A stretch of DNA of 14,731 nt from Bordetella parapertussis (GCA_943324725.2 CALPMR020000038.1:1-14731); one strand, 5' to 3'; positions 1 through 6,830 are shown, counted from the stretch's first letter. Notes: generated by a model from the sequence alone, not told the origin. Made by a program: numbers and translations.

Positions 1-287
1 AAATGCCCACTGTCCCGCTCCCCTCGCGTCTCAGGCCGAGATCCCCTGTGATCAATGAGCTGGCTGGCAAGCCGCGGCGCACCAGGGGCGATTCTTCGAG
101 GTGCCCATTTGTTTTTTTGCCGTTCTTGTGATTTTGAGCAATAAATAATGTTGAGCGCAATTAATGCTCATTCATCCTGATCGGCAACCTCGAGCCTTGC
201 TCTTGGGGCGGCCCGTTAGGGAGTCTCTGGAAAACCCCACCACCCGGCGCGAGAATTGCGGTGTGATCGTGGGCGTGGACAGGCTTC
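1..287. other. Gene-poor left flank
   Basis: No convincing gene lies here. The 42-codon + frame beginning at position 3 is Arg/Pro-rich and has no recognisable family. Positions 108-172 are AT-rich, unlike the rest of the window, and hold an imperfect inverted repeat (TGAGCAATAA at 135-144 and TTAATGCTCA at 161-170, 9 of 10 complementary). The only other content is the probable terminator at 86-118 and the possible insertion-sequence end beginning near 216. Confidence 0.5.
86..118 (+). terminator. Probable intrinsic terminator of a gene left of the window
   Basis: A short hairpin (GGGC at 86-89 pairing with GCCC at 103-106, with a weaker inner TCT/AGG stem around a TCG loop) is followed by a T-rich tract at 108-118 interrupted by a single G. 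This has the layout of a rho-independent terminator for rightward transcription. All three + frames open at position 1 and close at 49-51, 56-58 and 129-131, so a gene tail could end just before it, but the frame cannot be decided. The stem is short, hence modest confidence. Confidence 0.35.
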
Positions 288-603
288 ATGGGCGTCAAGC
301 CGTTCGACTTTGGTGATAACGAGCAGTCGACGGCGAAAAAGCCGACTCGGCGCGAGCGCTTTCTTGGAGAGATGGAGGCTGTTGTGCCTTGGAATGCGCT
401 GATCGCGGTGGCGACGATGCATCGCTTTACCGACATCGCCCTGGTCACCGACCCGATCCCCGAGGAGACCACGATCAGGGTGTTTCGGCATCGGCTGGAG
501 GACAACGATCGCGGCGCGCAGATTTCGAAGCAGTGCAGGCTCACCTCAAGGGGGAAGTGGTGTGCCCATGCGGGGCTTCATCCACTCCAAATGGGAAAGG
601 TTA
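216..603 (+). mobile_element. Degenerate IS5-family insertion sequence remnant
   Basis: The segment holds a broken IS5-type transposase (288-603) preceded by a plausible left end. TTAG at 216-219 fits the YTAR target preferred by IS5-group elements, and 220-238 (GGAGTCTCTGG then AAAACCCC) resembles an IS5-group terminal repeat. No matching right-end inverted repeat was found between 600 and 720, so the right side appears lost. The transposase relationship is visible in the protein. The left end is inference from its position and general resemblance. Confidence 0.55.
288..603 (+). pseudogene. IS5-family transposase, N-terminal remnant with deletions and a frameshift
   Basis: The frame from ATG 288 begins with a region typical of IS5 transposases: a TRRERFLGEM-EAVVPW block near residues 20-37, the usual 'kkxTRRExFLxxMexvvPW' opening. 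It then jumps directly to HRFTDIALVTDPIPEETTIR-FRHRLED, which in intact proteins lies about 50 residues further on, so an internal deletion is evident. Near 500-525 the similarity moves to another frame (DFEAVQAHLKG), showing a frameshift. After a second apparent deletion, GASSTPNGKG may be the 'APSSTKN' segment before the stop near 603. The catalytic DDE region and the whole C-terminal half of a usual 320-330-residue transposase are absent, so it cannot act on its own. Confidence 0.75.
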
Positions 604-651
604 AGAGCCCAAAGAGGAGAAATCAAGCTCATCAAAGACCGATCCCGCTCT

Positions 652-670
652 AAAAAAGTTCGTTCCGAAC
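652..670 (-). terminator. Intrinsic terminator downstream of the EamA permease
   Basis: Read on the minus strand, GTTCG-GAA-CGAAC (670 to 658) forms a 5-bp stem with a 3-nt loop and is followed at once by six T residues (657 to 652). It lies about 48 nt after the permease stop codon at 718-720. The short stem lowers confidence, but the T-run is well placed. Confidence 0.5.
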
Positions 671-706
671 AACAAGCAGCTGGTGACTCCGGCGCGGGCT
701 TGTTGT
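669..706. repeat. 9-bp perfect inverted repeat overlapping the terminator
   Basis: ACAACAAGC at 669-677 and GCTTGTTGT at 698-706 are exact reverse complements separated by 20 nt. In the minus-strand transcript this hairpin comes first and shares two bases (669-670) with the terminator stem at 658-670, so the two structures partly compete. It may be part of a compound terminator or of 3'-end stabilisation. Confidence 0.45.
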
Positions 707-717
707 CCAGAGCGTCC

Positions 718-1668
718 CTACGCAGGGCCTGCGGTTTGATGCCAGATCACGGAGGGCAAAATCACACCAGCCAGCACGATGCCCACACCGACCAGCGTGC
801 CGAGATTGAGAGGTTCACCCAACACCACGGCGGCACTGAAGACGGACACCACCACGGCCAGGCTGCCCCAGAGTTCCACCGTGGCCACCGGCCAGGACAG
901 CAGCGAGCCTCGTTCGGCGATGCTGCCCATCAGGCGGACGAGGAGGCCATAGCCGCCAATCAAGGCCAGCACCCACCAGAGCTCCAATTGCCAGAAGAAG
1001 TGGACCCCAAACCGACCGATTTCGATCAGAGCAAAAAGCAGGGCACTCACAATCGCCCCGACTCCCAGAGTGATGCCATGACCCAGATCCAGCTCCTCGA
1101 GGCTGCGATTGGTGATGTCGTAGGTGGCATAGGCCAGGACTGAGAGCAGCACCAGCATGATTCCCAGGAGATCGTTTCCGCCTCCATCGGCCATGCCACC
1201 CATCGCCCACGAGGACAGCACCAATCCGAAGCTGATCAGCGCCAGGCTCAGGGTGAACCCCTTCGGCAGGCGCTCCTTCAGAACAACCAGAGCCAGCAGG
1301 GCCGAGACAGGCAGCAGCAACGAGAAGAGCAGGCTCTGACCGATGACGCTGAGGTGCTTCAGGGAGATGAAGAAACTCAGGGGTCCAAGGAACATCCCGC
1401 AGAAGGCCCCACCAGCAATGGACTGCTGGGCTGCTCCGTTCAGACGCCGCCAATCAGCCTGCAGGCGATGACGATCAGCCAGCAGCAGGATGATACCAAC
1501 CAGCAGGAAAGAGAAAAAATAGACGTTGCTGAATCGGATCGGATCCAATCCGCCCCCATGGACTGCCACATGGTTGGCTCCCTGATTCTGCATCCATTTC
1601 AGCAGGGGAGAATCAATACCATCAAGCAATACATAAACTGCCAGAGTGCCAACGGCCAGCGATTTCAT
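718..1668 (-). CDS. EamA/DMT-superfamily permease
   Basis: A 316-residue, strongly hydrophobic protein with about ten predicted membrane segments, the usual size and pattern of the drug/metabolite transporter superfamily. Two EamA repeats are visible. The first ends in a VVLKERLPKGFTLSLALI stretch (about residues 126-143). The second ends in VVLGEPLNLGTLVGVGIVL near the C terminus. The conserved Glu in the loop before the last helix of each repeat is retained. It presumably exports or imports a small organic solute across the plasma membrane, but the substrate cannot be read from sequence. The frame stays open upstream to 1884, but those 72 residues are hydrophilic and unlike the family, so the ATG at 1668 (MKSLAVGTLAV) is preferred. 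An AGTAGAAG stretch just upstream is a weak ribosome site. It is monocistronic, facing away from the DAHP synthase gene. Confidence 0.85.
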   Translation of the reverse strand: MKSLAVGTLAVYVLLDGIDSPLLKWMQNQGANHVAVHGGGLDPIRFSNVYFFSFLLVGIILLLADRHRLQADWRRLNGAAQQSIAGGAFCGMFLGPLSFFISLKHLSVIGQSLLFSLLLPVSALLALVVLKERLPKGFTLSLALISFGLVLSSWAMGGMADGGGNDLLGIMLVLLSVLAYATYDITNRSLEELDLGHGITLGVGAIVSALLFALIEIGRFGVHFFWQLELWWVLALIGGYGLLVRLMGSIAERGSLLSWPVATVELWGSLAVVVSVFSAAVVLGEPLNLGTLVGVGIVLAGVILPSVIWHQTAGPA

Positions 1669-1985
1669 GCGCCAACTTCTACTGTTGTTTTCGGTCGGCA
1701 GCGTAAGGCCTGAGTCGCCGAAGGGTTTGCTGGCCTGGCTTGAGTCACCGCACCCGGACAGGTTGCGCTGGTGACCTCGACTGATCCGGGCCACCCCGCC
1801 CCAGCCGAGGCGATCGACCTGGGGTGCGGGAGGATTCGGATTCAGCGCCGTGATGCAAGCCACTGCAAGCCTCTGGGGGCACACTGTCTCGATCTCGGTT
1901 GAAGGTGTGATCCCGAACCTGGCACCGGGGCACCCGCTCCTAGGATGGGTGGCTTGACTGGGGCCTCTGGTCTGCGGTGTTCGGC
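1669..1985. other. Divergent intergenic region between permease and DAHP synthase
   Basis: This 317-nt stretch separates two divergently transcribed genes and should carry both promoters. It holds a 14-bp direct repeat at 1707-1750 and a 10-bp tandem repeat at 1854-1873 (TGCAAGCCAC then TGCAAGCCTC). TAGGAT at 1941-1946 could serve as a -10 box for the DAHP synthase gene, but no acceptable -35 box sits 16-18 nt upstream of it. No convincing coding frame was found in either direction. Confidence 0.6.
1707..1750. repeat. 14-bp direct repeat with 30-bp period upstream of the permease
   Basis: GGCCTGAGTCGCCG (1707-1720) and GGCTTGAGTCACCG (1737-1750) match at 12 of 14 positions. Their starts are exactly 30 bp apart, close to three helical turns, so a protein bound to both would lie on one face of the DNA. 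The copies lie 39 and 69 bp before the permease start codon, in its promoter zone. No known operator matches; a regulatory role is inference. Confidence 0.4.
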
Positions 1986-3059
1986 ATGATTCCCACCTCC
2001 GATCTCCACATCGTCGAAACCCGGCCCCTGGTGCCGCCGGCGGTTCTGCACGCCGAGCTGCCGATCAGCGAGCAGGCTTCGCGCACGGTGCAGCTGGCCC
2101 GCGAGCGCATCAAGGCGATCCTGCACGCCGGTGATCACCGGCTGCTGGTGATCGTCGGGCCCTGTTCAGTGCACGATGTGGACGCAGCCAAGGAGTACGC
2201 CGCGCTGATTGCCGCCGCCCAGCGCCGCCATCGCGACGATCTCGAGGTGGTGATGCGGGTGTACTTCGAGAAACCACGCACCACCGTGGGCTGGAAGGGG
2301 CTGATCAACGATCCCCATCTCGATGGCAGCTACGACATCAACACCGGCCTGCGGCGGGCGCGGGGGCTGTTGCTGCACCTGGCGGAGCTGGGTCTGCCGG
2401 CAGCCACCGAGCTGCTCGATCCGGTGGTGCCCCAGTACATCGCTGATCTGATCAGCTGGACCGCCATCGGCGCCCGCACCACCGAAAGCCAGACGCACCG
2501 CGAGATGGCTTCAGGGCTGTCGATGCCGATCGGCTTCAAGAACGGCACCGATGGCAGCACCATCACCGCCATCAACGCCATGGAGGCGGCCGCCCTGTCG
2601 CACCATTTCCTCGGCATCAACAAGGATGGTCAGGCGGCCATCGTCACCACCACCGGCAATCCCGATGGCCATCTGGTGCTGCGCGGTGGCAAGGCCGGTC
2701 CCAACTTCCACAGCGAGGCGGTGGCGGCGGCGGCGGCCCAGCTGGCGGCCGAGGGCCTACCGGCCCGGCTGATGGTGGACTGCAGCCACGGCAACTCCAA
2801 CAAGGACTATCGCCGCCAGGGTGAGGTCCTGCAGGACGTGGCCCAGCAGGTGAGGGCCGGTTCGATGCATGTGATGGGCGTGATGATTGAAAGCCACCTT
2901 GTAGAAGGCAATCAGAAGATTCCGGCTGATCTCTCCCAGCTCGCCTATGGCCAGAGTGTCACCGATGCCTGCATTGATCTGAGCACCACCCTGGAGCTGC
3001 TGGAGCAACTGGCCGCCGCCGTGCGTGAGGTGAGAGAGCGGCGACTGACGGCGGTCTGA
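1986..3059 (+). CDS. aroG: 3-deoxy-7-phosphoheptulonate (DAHP) synthase, class I
   Basis: Condenses phosphoenolpyruvate with erythrose 4-phosphate to DAHP, the first step of the shikimate pathway, in the cytoplasm. From the ATG at 1986 it is 357 residues, close to the E. coli AroG/F/H length of about 350. Visible motifs: GPCSVHD at 58-64 (metal-binding Cys60), the PEP/E4P segment EKPRTTVGWKG at 95-105, ARTTESQTHR at 163-172, DCSHGNSNKD at 265-274 with metal His268, and Glu302 in IESHLVEGNQ. All catalytic signatures are intact. A GTG at 1977 would add three residues; the ATG is preferred because MIPTSDLHIVETRPL resembles the usual family start. No strong ribosome site is seen for either. The next gene starts 3 nt after the stop, so they are probably cotranscribed. 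Feedback specificity (Phe or Tyr) cannot be judged. Confidence 0.95.
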   Translation: MIPTSDLHIVETRPLVPPAVLHAELPISEQASRTVQLARERIKAILHAGDHRLLVIVGPCSVHDVDAAKEYAALIAAAQRRHRDDLEVVMRVYFEKPRTTVGWKGLINDPHLDGSYDINTGLRRARGLLLHLAELGLPAATELLDPVVPQYIADLISWTAIGARTTESQTHREMASGLSMPIGFKNGTDGSTITAINAMEAAALSHHFLGINKDGQAAIVTTTGNPDGHLVLRGGKAGPNFHSEAVAAAAAQLAAEGLPARLMVDCSHGNSNKDYRRQGEVLQDVAQQVRAGSMHVMGVMIESHLVEGNQKIPADLSQLAYGQSVTDACIDLSTTLELLEQLAAAVREVRERRLTAV

Positions 3060-3062
3060 GCC

Positions 3063-4415
3063 ATGAGCCTCTCCCCTGCCGCCCTCGCCAGCTCCCTGGC
3101 GGATCAGGGGCTGCGCTGGCTGGCCATCACCTGGGTGAACCATGCCGGGGCGCCCCTGGTGAAGGTGGTGCCCCTGGCCCATCTGGAGGCAGCGCTGCGG
3201 ACGGGCGTGGGCTTCTCGCCGGTGGCGGATGCTTTCGGCGCTGATGGCAGCATCGATCCGGCCCACAGGCTGGCTGTGCCCGATGGCGACCTGCGCCTGA
3301 AGGCCGATCTGGCAGCCCTGGCCCCGCTGGCGCCGGCCCGGGGCTGGGCCTGGGCGCCGGGGGAGCGCTGGCAGCGCAACGGTGAGCCCTACGCCGCCGA
3401 CCAGCGCCACTTCTGCCGCCGCCAGCAGGAGGAGCTCGAGGCGGCGGGACTCACGCTGCAGGCGGGTTTCGAGCTGGAGTGGCTGGTGGCTGAGGCCGAG
3501 CCGGGTGCAGCGCCACGGCCGGCGATGCCCGGAGGTCCGTACGGTGCCGACCGGCTGGTGGAGGGGTTCGACTACGCCACGGCGCTGCTGGAGGCGATCG
3601 AGGCGGCGGGGCTGCCCTGGCTGCAGTTCCACCCCGAATACGGGGCCTCCCAATTTGAGCTGTCCCTGGCTCCGGGGACCGCGCTGGAGGCGGCGGACCG
3701 GCTGGTGCGGGCCCGTCTCGTCATCCAGCGCGTCAGCCGGCGCTTCGGCTGGCGCTGCAGTTTCAGCCCCAAACCCAGCCTGGAGCGGGTGGGGGATGGG
3801 GGCCATCTGCACTTCAGCGTGCAGCGCGATGGCCAGCCGCTGCTGCAGGGCGGCGAGGGTGTGGCCGGGCTCACCGAGGCGGGGCAGCAGCTGCTGGCGA
3901 CCCTGCTGGAGGAGCTGCCGGCCCTGATGGCCCTCGCCTGTCCCATGGGGGTCTCCTATCTGCGGCTGGGGCCCAGCTCCTGGTCGGCTCCGTTCCAGGT
4001 GTGGGGTGTGGAGAACCGCGAGGCGGCCCTGCGGCTGATCCCCAGCGCTGCCGATGGCGCCGCGGCCCATCTGGAACTGAAGGTGAGCGATCTGGGGGCC
4101 AATCCCTATCTGCTGCTGGGGGCGGTGCAGCTGCTGGTGCTGCAGGGCCTGGCGGGACAGCGGCGCCTGCCACCCCCCCTGAGCGGTGATCCGGTCGCCC
4201 TGCCGCTGGGTCAGGTGTCGCGCCTGCCCGGCAGCCTGGAGCAGGCTTCGGCGGCCTTCGCGGCCAGTGCCCTGCTGCGCCAGGGGATGGGGGAGGCCCT
4301 GCACGGCTCCCTGCTCGACAGCCAGGCGGCCGAGGTGCGCCGCTGCGCCCAGCTCAGCCCGGAGCAGCAGGTGGCGGCCAGCTGCTGGTGGCCGCTGGTG
4401 GGAGGCCTGGGTTGA
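3063..4415 (+). CDS. Glutamine-synthetase-family ligase, probably not a canonical GlnA
   Basis: A 450-residue protein with the GS beta-grasp N-terminal domain and the catalytic barrel. Metal and substrate ligands are recognisable: E137/E139 in FELEW, E192 in HPEYG, E199 in QFELS, H248/H250 in GGHLHFS, R301, R319 and R324 in ENREAALRL, and E338 before the family ANPYL segment. By alignment from memory to E. coli GlnA, the flap glutamate E327 (in YEAPV) is replaced by Ser308 within SSWSAP, R355 by His336 and R359 by Lys340. No adenylylation-type tyrosine site was recognised. The SWxAP pattern is shared with gamma-glutamyl-amine ligases of the GlnA3/PuuA type, so the acceptor may be an amine or amino acid rather than ammonia. 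That is inference. Its start codon follows the aroG stop by 3 nt, implying coupling and shared regulation. Confidence 0.8.
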   Translation: MSLSPAALASSLADQGLRWLAITWVNHAGAPLVKVVPLAHLEAALRTGVGFSPVADAFGADGSIDPAHRLAVPDGDLRLKADLAALAPLAPARGWAWAPGERWQRNGEPYAADQRHFCRRQQEELEAAGLTLQAGFELEWLVAEAEPGAAPRPAMPGGPYGADRLVEGFDYATALLEAIEAAGLPWLQFHPEYGASQFELSLAPGTALEAADRLVRARLVIQRVSRRFGWRCSFSPKPSLERVGDGGHLHFSVQRDGQPLLQGGEGVAGLTEAGQQLLATLLEELPALMALACPMGVSYLRLGPSSWSAPFQVWGVENREAALRLIPSAADGAAAHLELKVSDLGANPYLLLGAVQLLVLQGLAGQRRLPPPLSGDPVALPLGQVSRLPGSLEQASAAFAASALLRQGMGEALHGSLLDSQAAEVRRCAQLSPEQQVAASCWWPLVGGLG

Positions 4416-4455
4416 AGGTGTCGGCGTCATCGAAACGGCGGCGGCCCTGATTGTG

Positions 4456-4482
4456 TTGGCACTCACTGATTGCGAGTGCCAA
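4456..4482. promoter_or_regulatory. CIRCE-like HrcA operator
   Basis: TTGGCACTC (4456-4464) and GAGTGCCAA (4474-4482) are perfect inverted arms separated by exactly 9 nt. The established CIRCE element bound by the heat-shock repressor HrcA is TTAGCACTC-N9-GAGTGCTAA; this copy differs only by one symmetric A-to-G (T-to-C) change, a variant I recall from actinobacterial chaperonin promoters. It lies 93 nt before the ATG at 4576 and 41 nt after the GS-like gene stop. No T-run follows, so it is not an intrinsic terminator. No clear -35/-10 pair was found around it. Confidence 0.75.
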
Positions 4483-4575
4483 ATCAACAGAAACTTGGGC
4501 GAATGTTCGCGATGGACTTCATCGCTGATCGCTCTGATTATGGTGTGAGCCCTCACCGATTGTCTGGGCTGGTGC

Positions 4576-4923
4576 ATGGCCTATCTCCTTCAGCTCTGTG
4601 GTCTTTCTGATCCCCTGCAGTTGTTCTATCTGGAGCAGCGCAACAGCGCCGCCGATGCCGCCGCCGCTGGTCCCGCCTTCGCCGGCTTTCGCTCCTTTCA
4701 GCTCGATGATCTGCTCGCCTGGGCTGTCGACACCGCCCGGGGTCGCGACTGGGATGGCGAGGCCATCCAGCGCACCGTGCTCGATGTCTGGATGGAGCGG
4801 GCCGACCTGATCCGGCAATGGCAGCTGCGCCTGCGGGAGGAACCTGGCGATCGGTTGCTGGTGGCGGCTCTCGGCAGTCAACGGGATTGGGAGCGGCGCT
4901 GCGAAGCCCTGCTTCAGGTCTGA
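4576..4923 (+). CDS. Conserved-looking small protein of unknown function behind a CIRCE-like site
   Basis: A 115-residue soluble protein that I do not recognise. The sequence has no signal peptide or membrane segment. It begins MAYLLQLCGLSDPLQLFYLEQ, has an Ala-rich stretch near residues 25-32, and its C-terminal half is rich in Trp, Arg and acidic residues with amphipathic helical character (LDVWMERADLIRQWQLRLREE). It is not an Hsp20, J-domain or GroES-like protein by eye. Codon use and GC match the neighbours, and the frame is open with Ala/Gly/Leu composition like real genes here. The ribosome site is weak. It ends 18 nt before the convergent stop of the phytol-kinase-like gene. The CIRCE-like element upstream suggests heat-shock control. 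Confidence 0.7.
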   Translation: MAYLLQLCGLSDPLQLFYLEQRNSAADAAAAGPAFAGFRSFQLDDLLAWAVDTARGRDWDGEAIQRTVLDVWMERADLIRQWQLRLREEPGDRLLVAALGSQRDWERRCEALLQV

Positions 4924-4941
4924 GCTCCCCGGGCGGGTTGT

Positions 4942-5625
4942 TCAGGCTTGGCTCAGCAGCTGCCAGAGCAGGCCGATGCCGATCGGTACGGTGAAATTAT
5001 CCAGACCGAGCACGGCGATCTGCTCGAGCAGGACGGCCGCCAGGGCCAGAGCGAGCAGCTCGGGCGGGGTCGGCGCCGGCAGGCCCGCGGCAGCGCAGAC
5101 CAGCCCCAGCCCCAGCAGCACCGCCAGGCTGGTGAGGGCCATGGTCAGCGTGCCCACCAGGGAGCGCCGCTGGCCCAGCACCGTCCAGCTGGGCGAGACG
5201 ACGCTCGAACCGACCAGTCCCGCCAGGCCATCGGCGAACGCCATCACCAGCACGCCGGCGGTGACGGCGGCGGCCTGTTCGGGCCAGAACAGCAGCAGCA
5301 GCAGCGTGATCGAGCCGCCATAGGCGATGGTGCCGATGCTGGCCCGGCCCACATCCTCAAGGCCCGGCAGCAGTCTGCGGCGATGGTTGATGGCGGCCAG
5401 CACGGTCACGAGCGCCGCCGAGCCGATGGCGATCCAGCGATCGATACCCAGACCCCAGGCCATCGGCACCACCAGGCCGGCGCCGATGTGGATGAGCTTG
5501 CGGCTCCATTCCGGTTGATCCGGCCAGCGGGCCCGCAGCGCCAGAGCCAGCCCCGCCAGCAGCAGCAGCCAGAGCAGCACGGCGGCCGAACCGATCAGCT
5601 GTTGACTCCATCCGCCGTTCGGCAT
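4942..5625 (-). CDS. Phytol/dolichol kinase family membrane protein (COG0170)
   Basis: A 227-residue integral membrane protein with about six to seven hydrophobic segments. Family marks are RKLIHIG at 42-48, ASIGTIAYGG at about 95-104, FADGLAGLVGS at about 130-140 with the conserved Asp, RRSLVGTLTM at about 153-162, and a C-terminal EQIAVLGLDNFTVPI. Cyanobacterial and plant relatives (VTE5 type, Synechocystis slr1652) phosphorylate phytol released from chlorophyll for tocopherol synthesis using CTP; related members act on dolichol. The substrate here is inference. An in-frame TTG at 5631 would add two residues; the ATG at 5625 is preferred. It starts 16 nt after the sigma-factor stop, so both are likely on one mRNA. 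Confidence 0.8.
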   Translation of the reverse strand: MPNGGWSQQLIGSAAVLLWLLLLAGLALALRARWPDQPEWSRKLIHIGAGLVVPMAWGLGIDRWIAIGSAALVTVLAAINHRRRLLPGLEDVGRASIGTIAYGGSITLLLLLFWPEQAAAVTAGVLVMAFADGLAGLVGSSVVSPSWTVLGQRRSLVGTLTMALTSLAVLLGLGLVCAAAGLPAPTPPELLALALAAVLLEQIAVLGLDNFTVPIGIGLLWQLLSQA

Positions 5626-5641
5626 GCCCAAGATTCAGGGC

Positions 5642-6769
5642 TCAGGCGGCCTGTTGCATGTTGCTCATCAGCCGCAGCTTCATGATTGCCTTGGCCTCCA
5701 GTTGCCGCACTCGCTCCCGCGAGACGTTGATCTGCCGGCCGATCTCAGCGAGGGTGAGGGGTTCGCTTCCCTCCAGGCCAAAGCGCAGTTTGAGGATTTT
5801 CTGTTCCCGGTCATTGAGCTGGGAGAGCCAGGTGCCCAGGTGCTCCTTCTGCAGATGGCGATCGAGCGAGTCGAAGTGCTCACCGCTGGCCGGATCGGCG
5901 ATCAGTTCACCCAGGGTGCTGCGATCCTCTTCGCCGCGGGCATGGGCATCGAGCGAGGCACAGGGGGCGCTCTGGGCCATCAGCTCCTCCAGCTCCTCCG
6001 GCGCCATGCCCAGGGCATGGGACAGCTCCAGGCGGTTGGGCTGACGGCCGAGCCGATGGGAGAGCTCCCGGGTGATGCGTCGCATCTTCGAGAGCTTCTC
6101 GCTGATGTGAATCGGCAGGCGAATCGTGCGGGCGCTGTTGTCGATGGCGCGGGTCATGCCCTGGCGGATCCACCAGTACGCATAGGTGGAAAATTTGTAG
6201 CCCATGGCCGGATCGAACTTGTCGACAGCCCGTTCCAGGCCGATGGCCCCTTCCTGGACCAGGTCAAGCAACTCCAGCCCCTGGTTCTGATACTTCTTGG
6301 CCACGCTCACGACGAGCCGCAGATTGGCGGCCATCATCCGATCGCGGGCCCGTTGACCCATGCGCAGCTGGCGCAGTTGCTTGGCGGTGTAGCCCTCGCC
6401 GATCTCCTGGGTCAGGCGTTTGGCGGCCTGGACGTGGTGGGCCAGTTCGATCTCTTCGGCGGGGGTGAGCAGCGGCACCCGGCCGATCGTGCTCAGGTAC
6501 CAGCCGATTGAATCGGCACTGAGCCGCCCCGTTGCCCGCTGATTGGCGGCCTTGGTGGCAGCGGCTTTTGATTTCAGACTGGCCTTGACAGGTGTTGATT
6601 TCAACGCGGATTGACTCTTGACCGCAGCACCTATGCGGGCATCGGCCGAGGCGAAATCAGTTGAAAGTTTCAGATCTGCAGATGAAGAAAAGCTGACTGC
6701 TCGGCTCCCTGCTGTGCCGCTGCCATCAGCATGCGGCACATCGGGAGCGGAATGCAGAGGTGTCCCCAT
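5642..6769 (-). CDS. Group 2 RpoD-like RNA polymerase sigma-70 factor
   Basis: A 375-residue sigma factor. Region 1.2 is at about 85-115 (DSIGWYLSTIGRVPLLTPAE), region 2 at about 145-215 with DLVQEGAIGLERAVDKFD and the promoter-melting segment KFSTYAYWWIRQGMTRAI, region 3 at about 224-300, and region 4 at about 310-366 ending in the -35-binding helix-turn-helix ELNVSRERVRQLE-like segment (here QINVSRERVRQLE). It lacks the acidic region 1.1 and long spacer of the housekeeping factor, fitting the non-essential group 2 class (SigB/C/D/E type) of cyanobacteria. The first 80 residues are a Ser/Ala/Lys-rich, probably disordered tail. The ATG at 6769 is chosen; an adjacent in-frame GTG at 6772 is possible. 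Which paralogue it is cannot be told by eye. Confidence 0.93.
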   Translation of the reverse strand: MGTPLHSAPDVPHADGSGTAGSRAVSFSSSADLKLSTDFASADARIGAAVKSQSALKSTPVKASLKSKAAATKAANQRATGRLSADSIGWYLSTIGRVPLLTPAEEIELAHHVQAAKRLTQEIGEGYTAKQLRQLRMGQRARDRMMAANLRLVVSVAKKYQNQGLELLDLVQEGAIGLERAVDKFDPAMGYKFSTYAYWWIRQGMTRAIDNSARTIRLPIHISEKLSKMRRITRELSHRLGRQPNRLELSHALGMAPEELEELMAQSAPCASLDAHARGEEDRSTLGELIADPASGEHFDSLDRHLQKEHLGTWLSQLNDREQKILKLRFGLEGSEPLTLAEIGRQINVSRERVRQLEAKAIMKLRLMSNMQQAA

Positions 6770-6778
6770 CACCCCAAG

Positions 6779-6783
6779 CCTCC
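6779..6783 (-). promoter_or_regulatory. Strong Shine-Dalgarno of the sigma gene
   Basis: GGAGG on the minus strand, 9 nt before the ATG at 6769 and 6 nt before the GTG at 6772. It is the clearest ribosome site in the window and supports a start at one of these two adjacent codons. Confidence 0.65.
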
Positions 6784-6800
6784 GAAATGAATTTGGCCGG

Positions 6801-6830
6801 AATTTAGCACCGTTGAGTCAGGTGTGTTGA
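6801..6830 (-). promoter_or_regulatory. Probable sigma-70 promoter of the sigma-factor/phytol-kinase unit
   Basis: On the minus strand a -35-like TCAACA (6830-6825) and a -10-like TAAATT (6806-6801) are separated by 18 nt. The -10 is preceded by TGC, giving an extended -10 shape. Each box matches its consensus at 4 of 6 positions. Transcription would start near 6794, leaving a leader of about 25 nt containing the Shine-Dalgarno. The fit is moderate only. Confidence 0.4.

Noticed and set aside
1941..1946. TAGGAT as a -10 box of the aroG promoter
   Set aside because: No acceptable -35 box lies 16-18 nt upstream, so it is mentioned only as content of the intergenic region.
2757..4577. 606-codon open frame on the minus strand opposite the GS-like gene
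   Set aside because: It is Gln/His/Arg-rich with no domain, lies opposite a clear enzyme gene and mirrors its GC-rich codon pattern.
4503..4610. 35-codon + frame (starts MFAMDFIADRSDYG) between the CIRCE-like element and the small gene
   Set aside because: No ribosome site is seen, it overlaps the start of the 4576 gene in another frame, and it has no family match; a leader peptide cannot be excluded but is unsupported.
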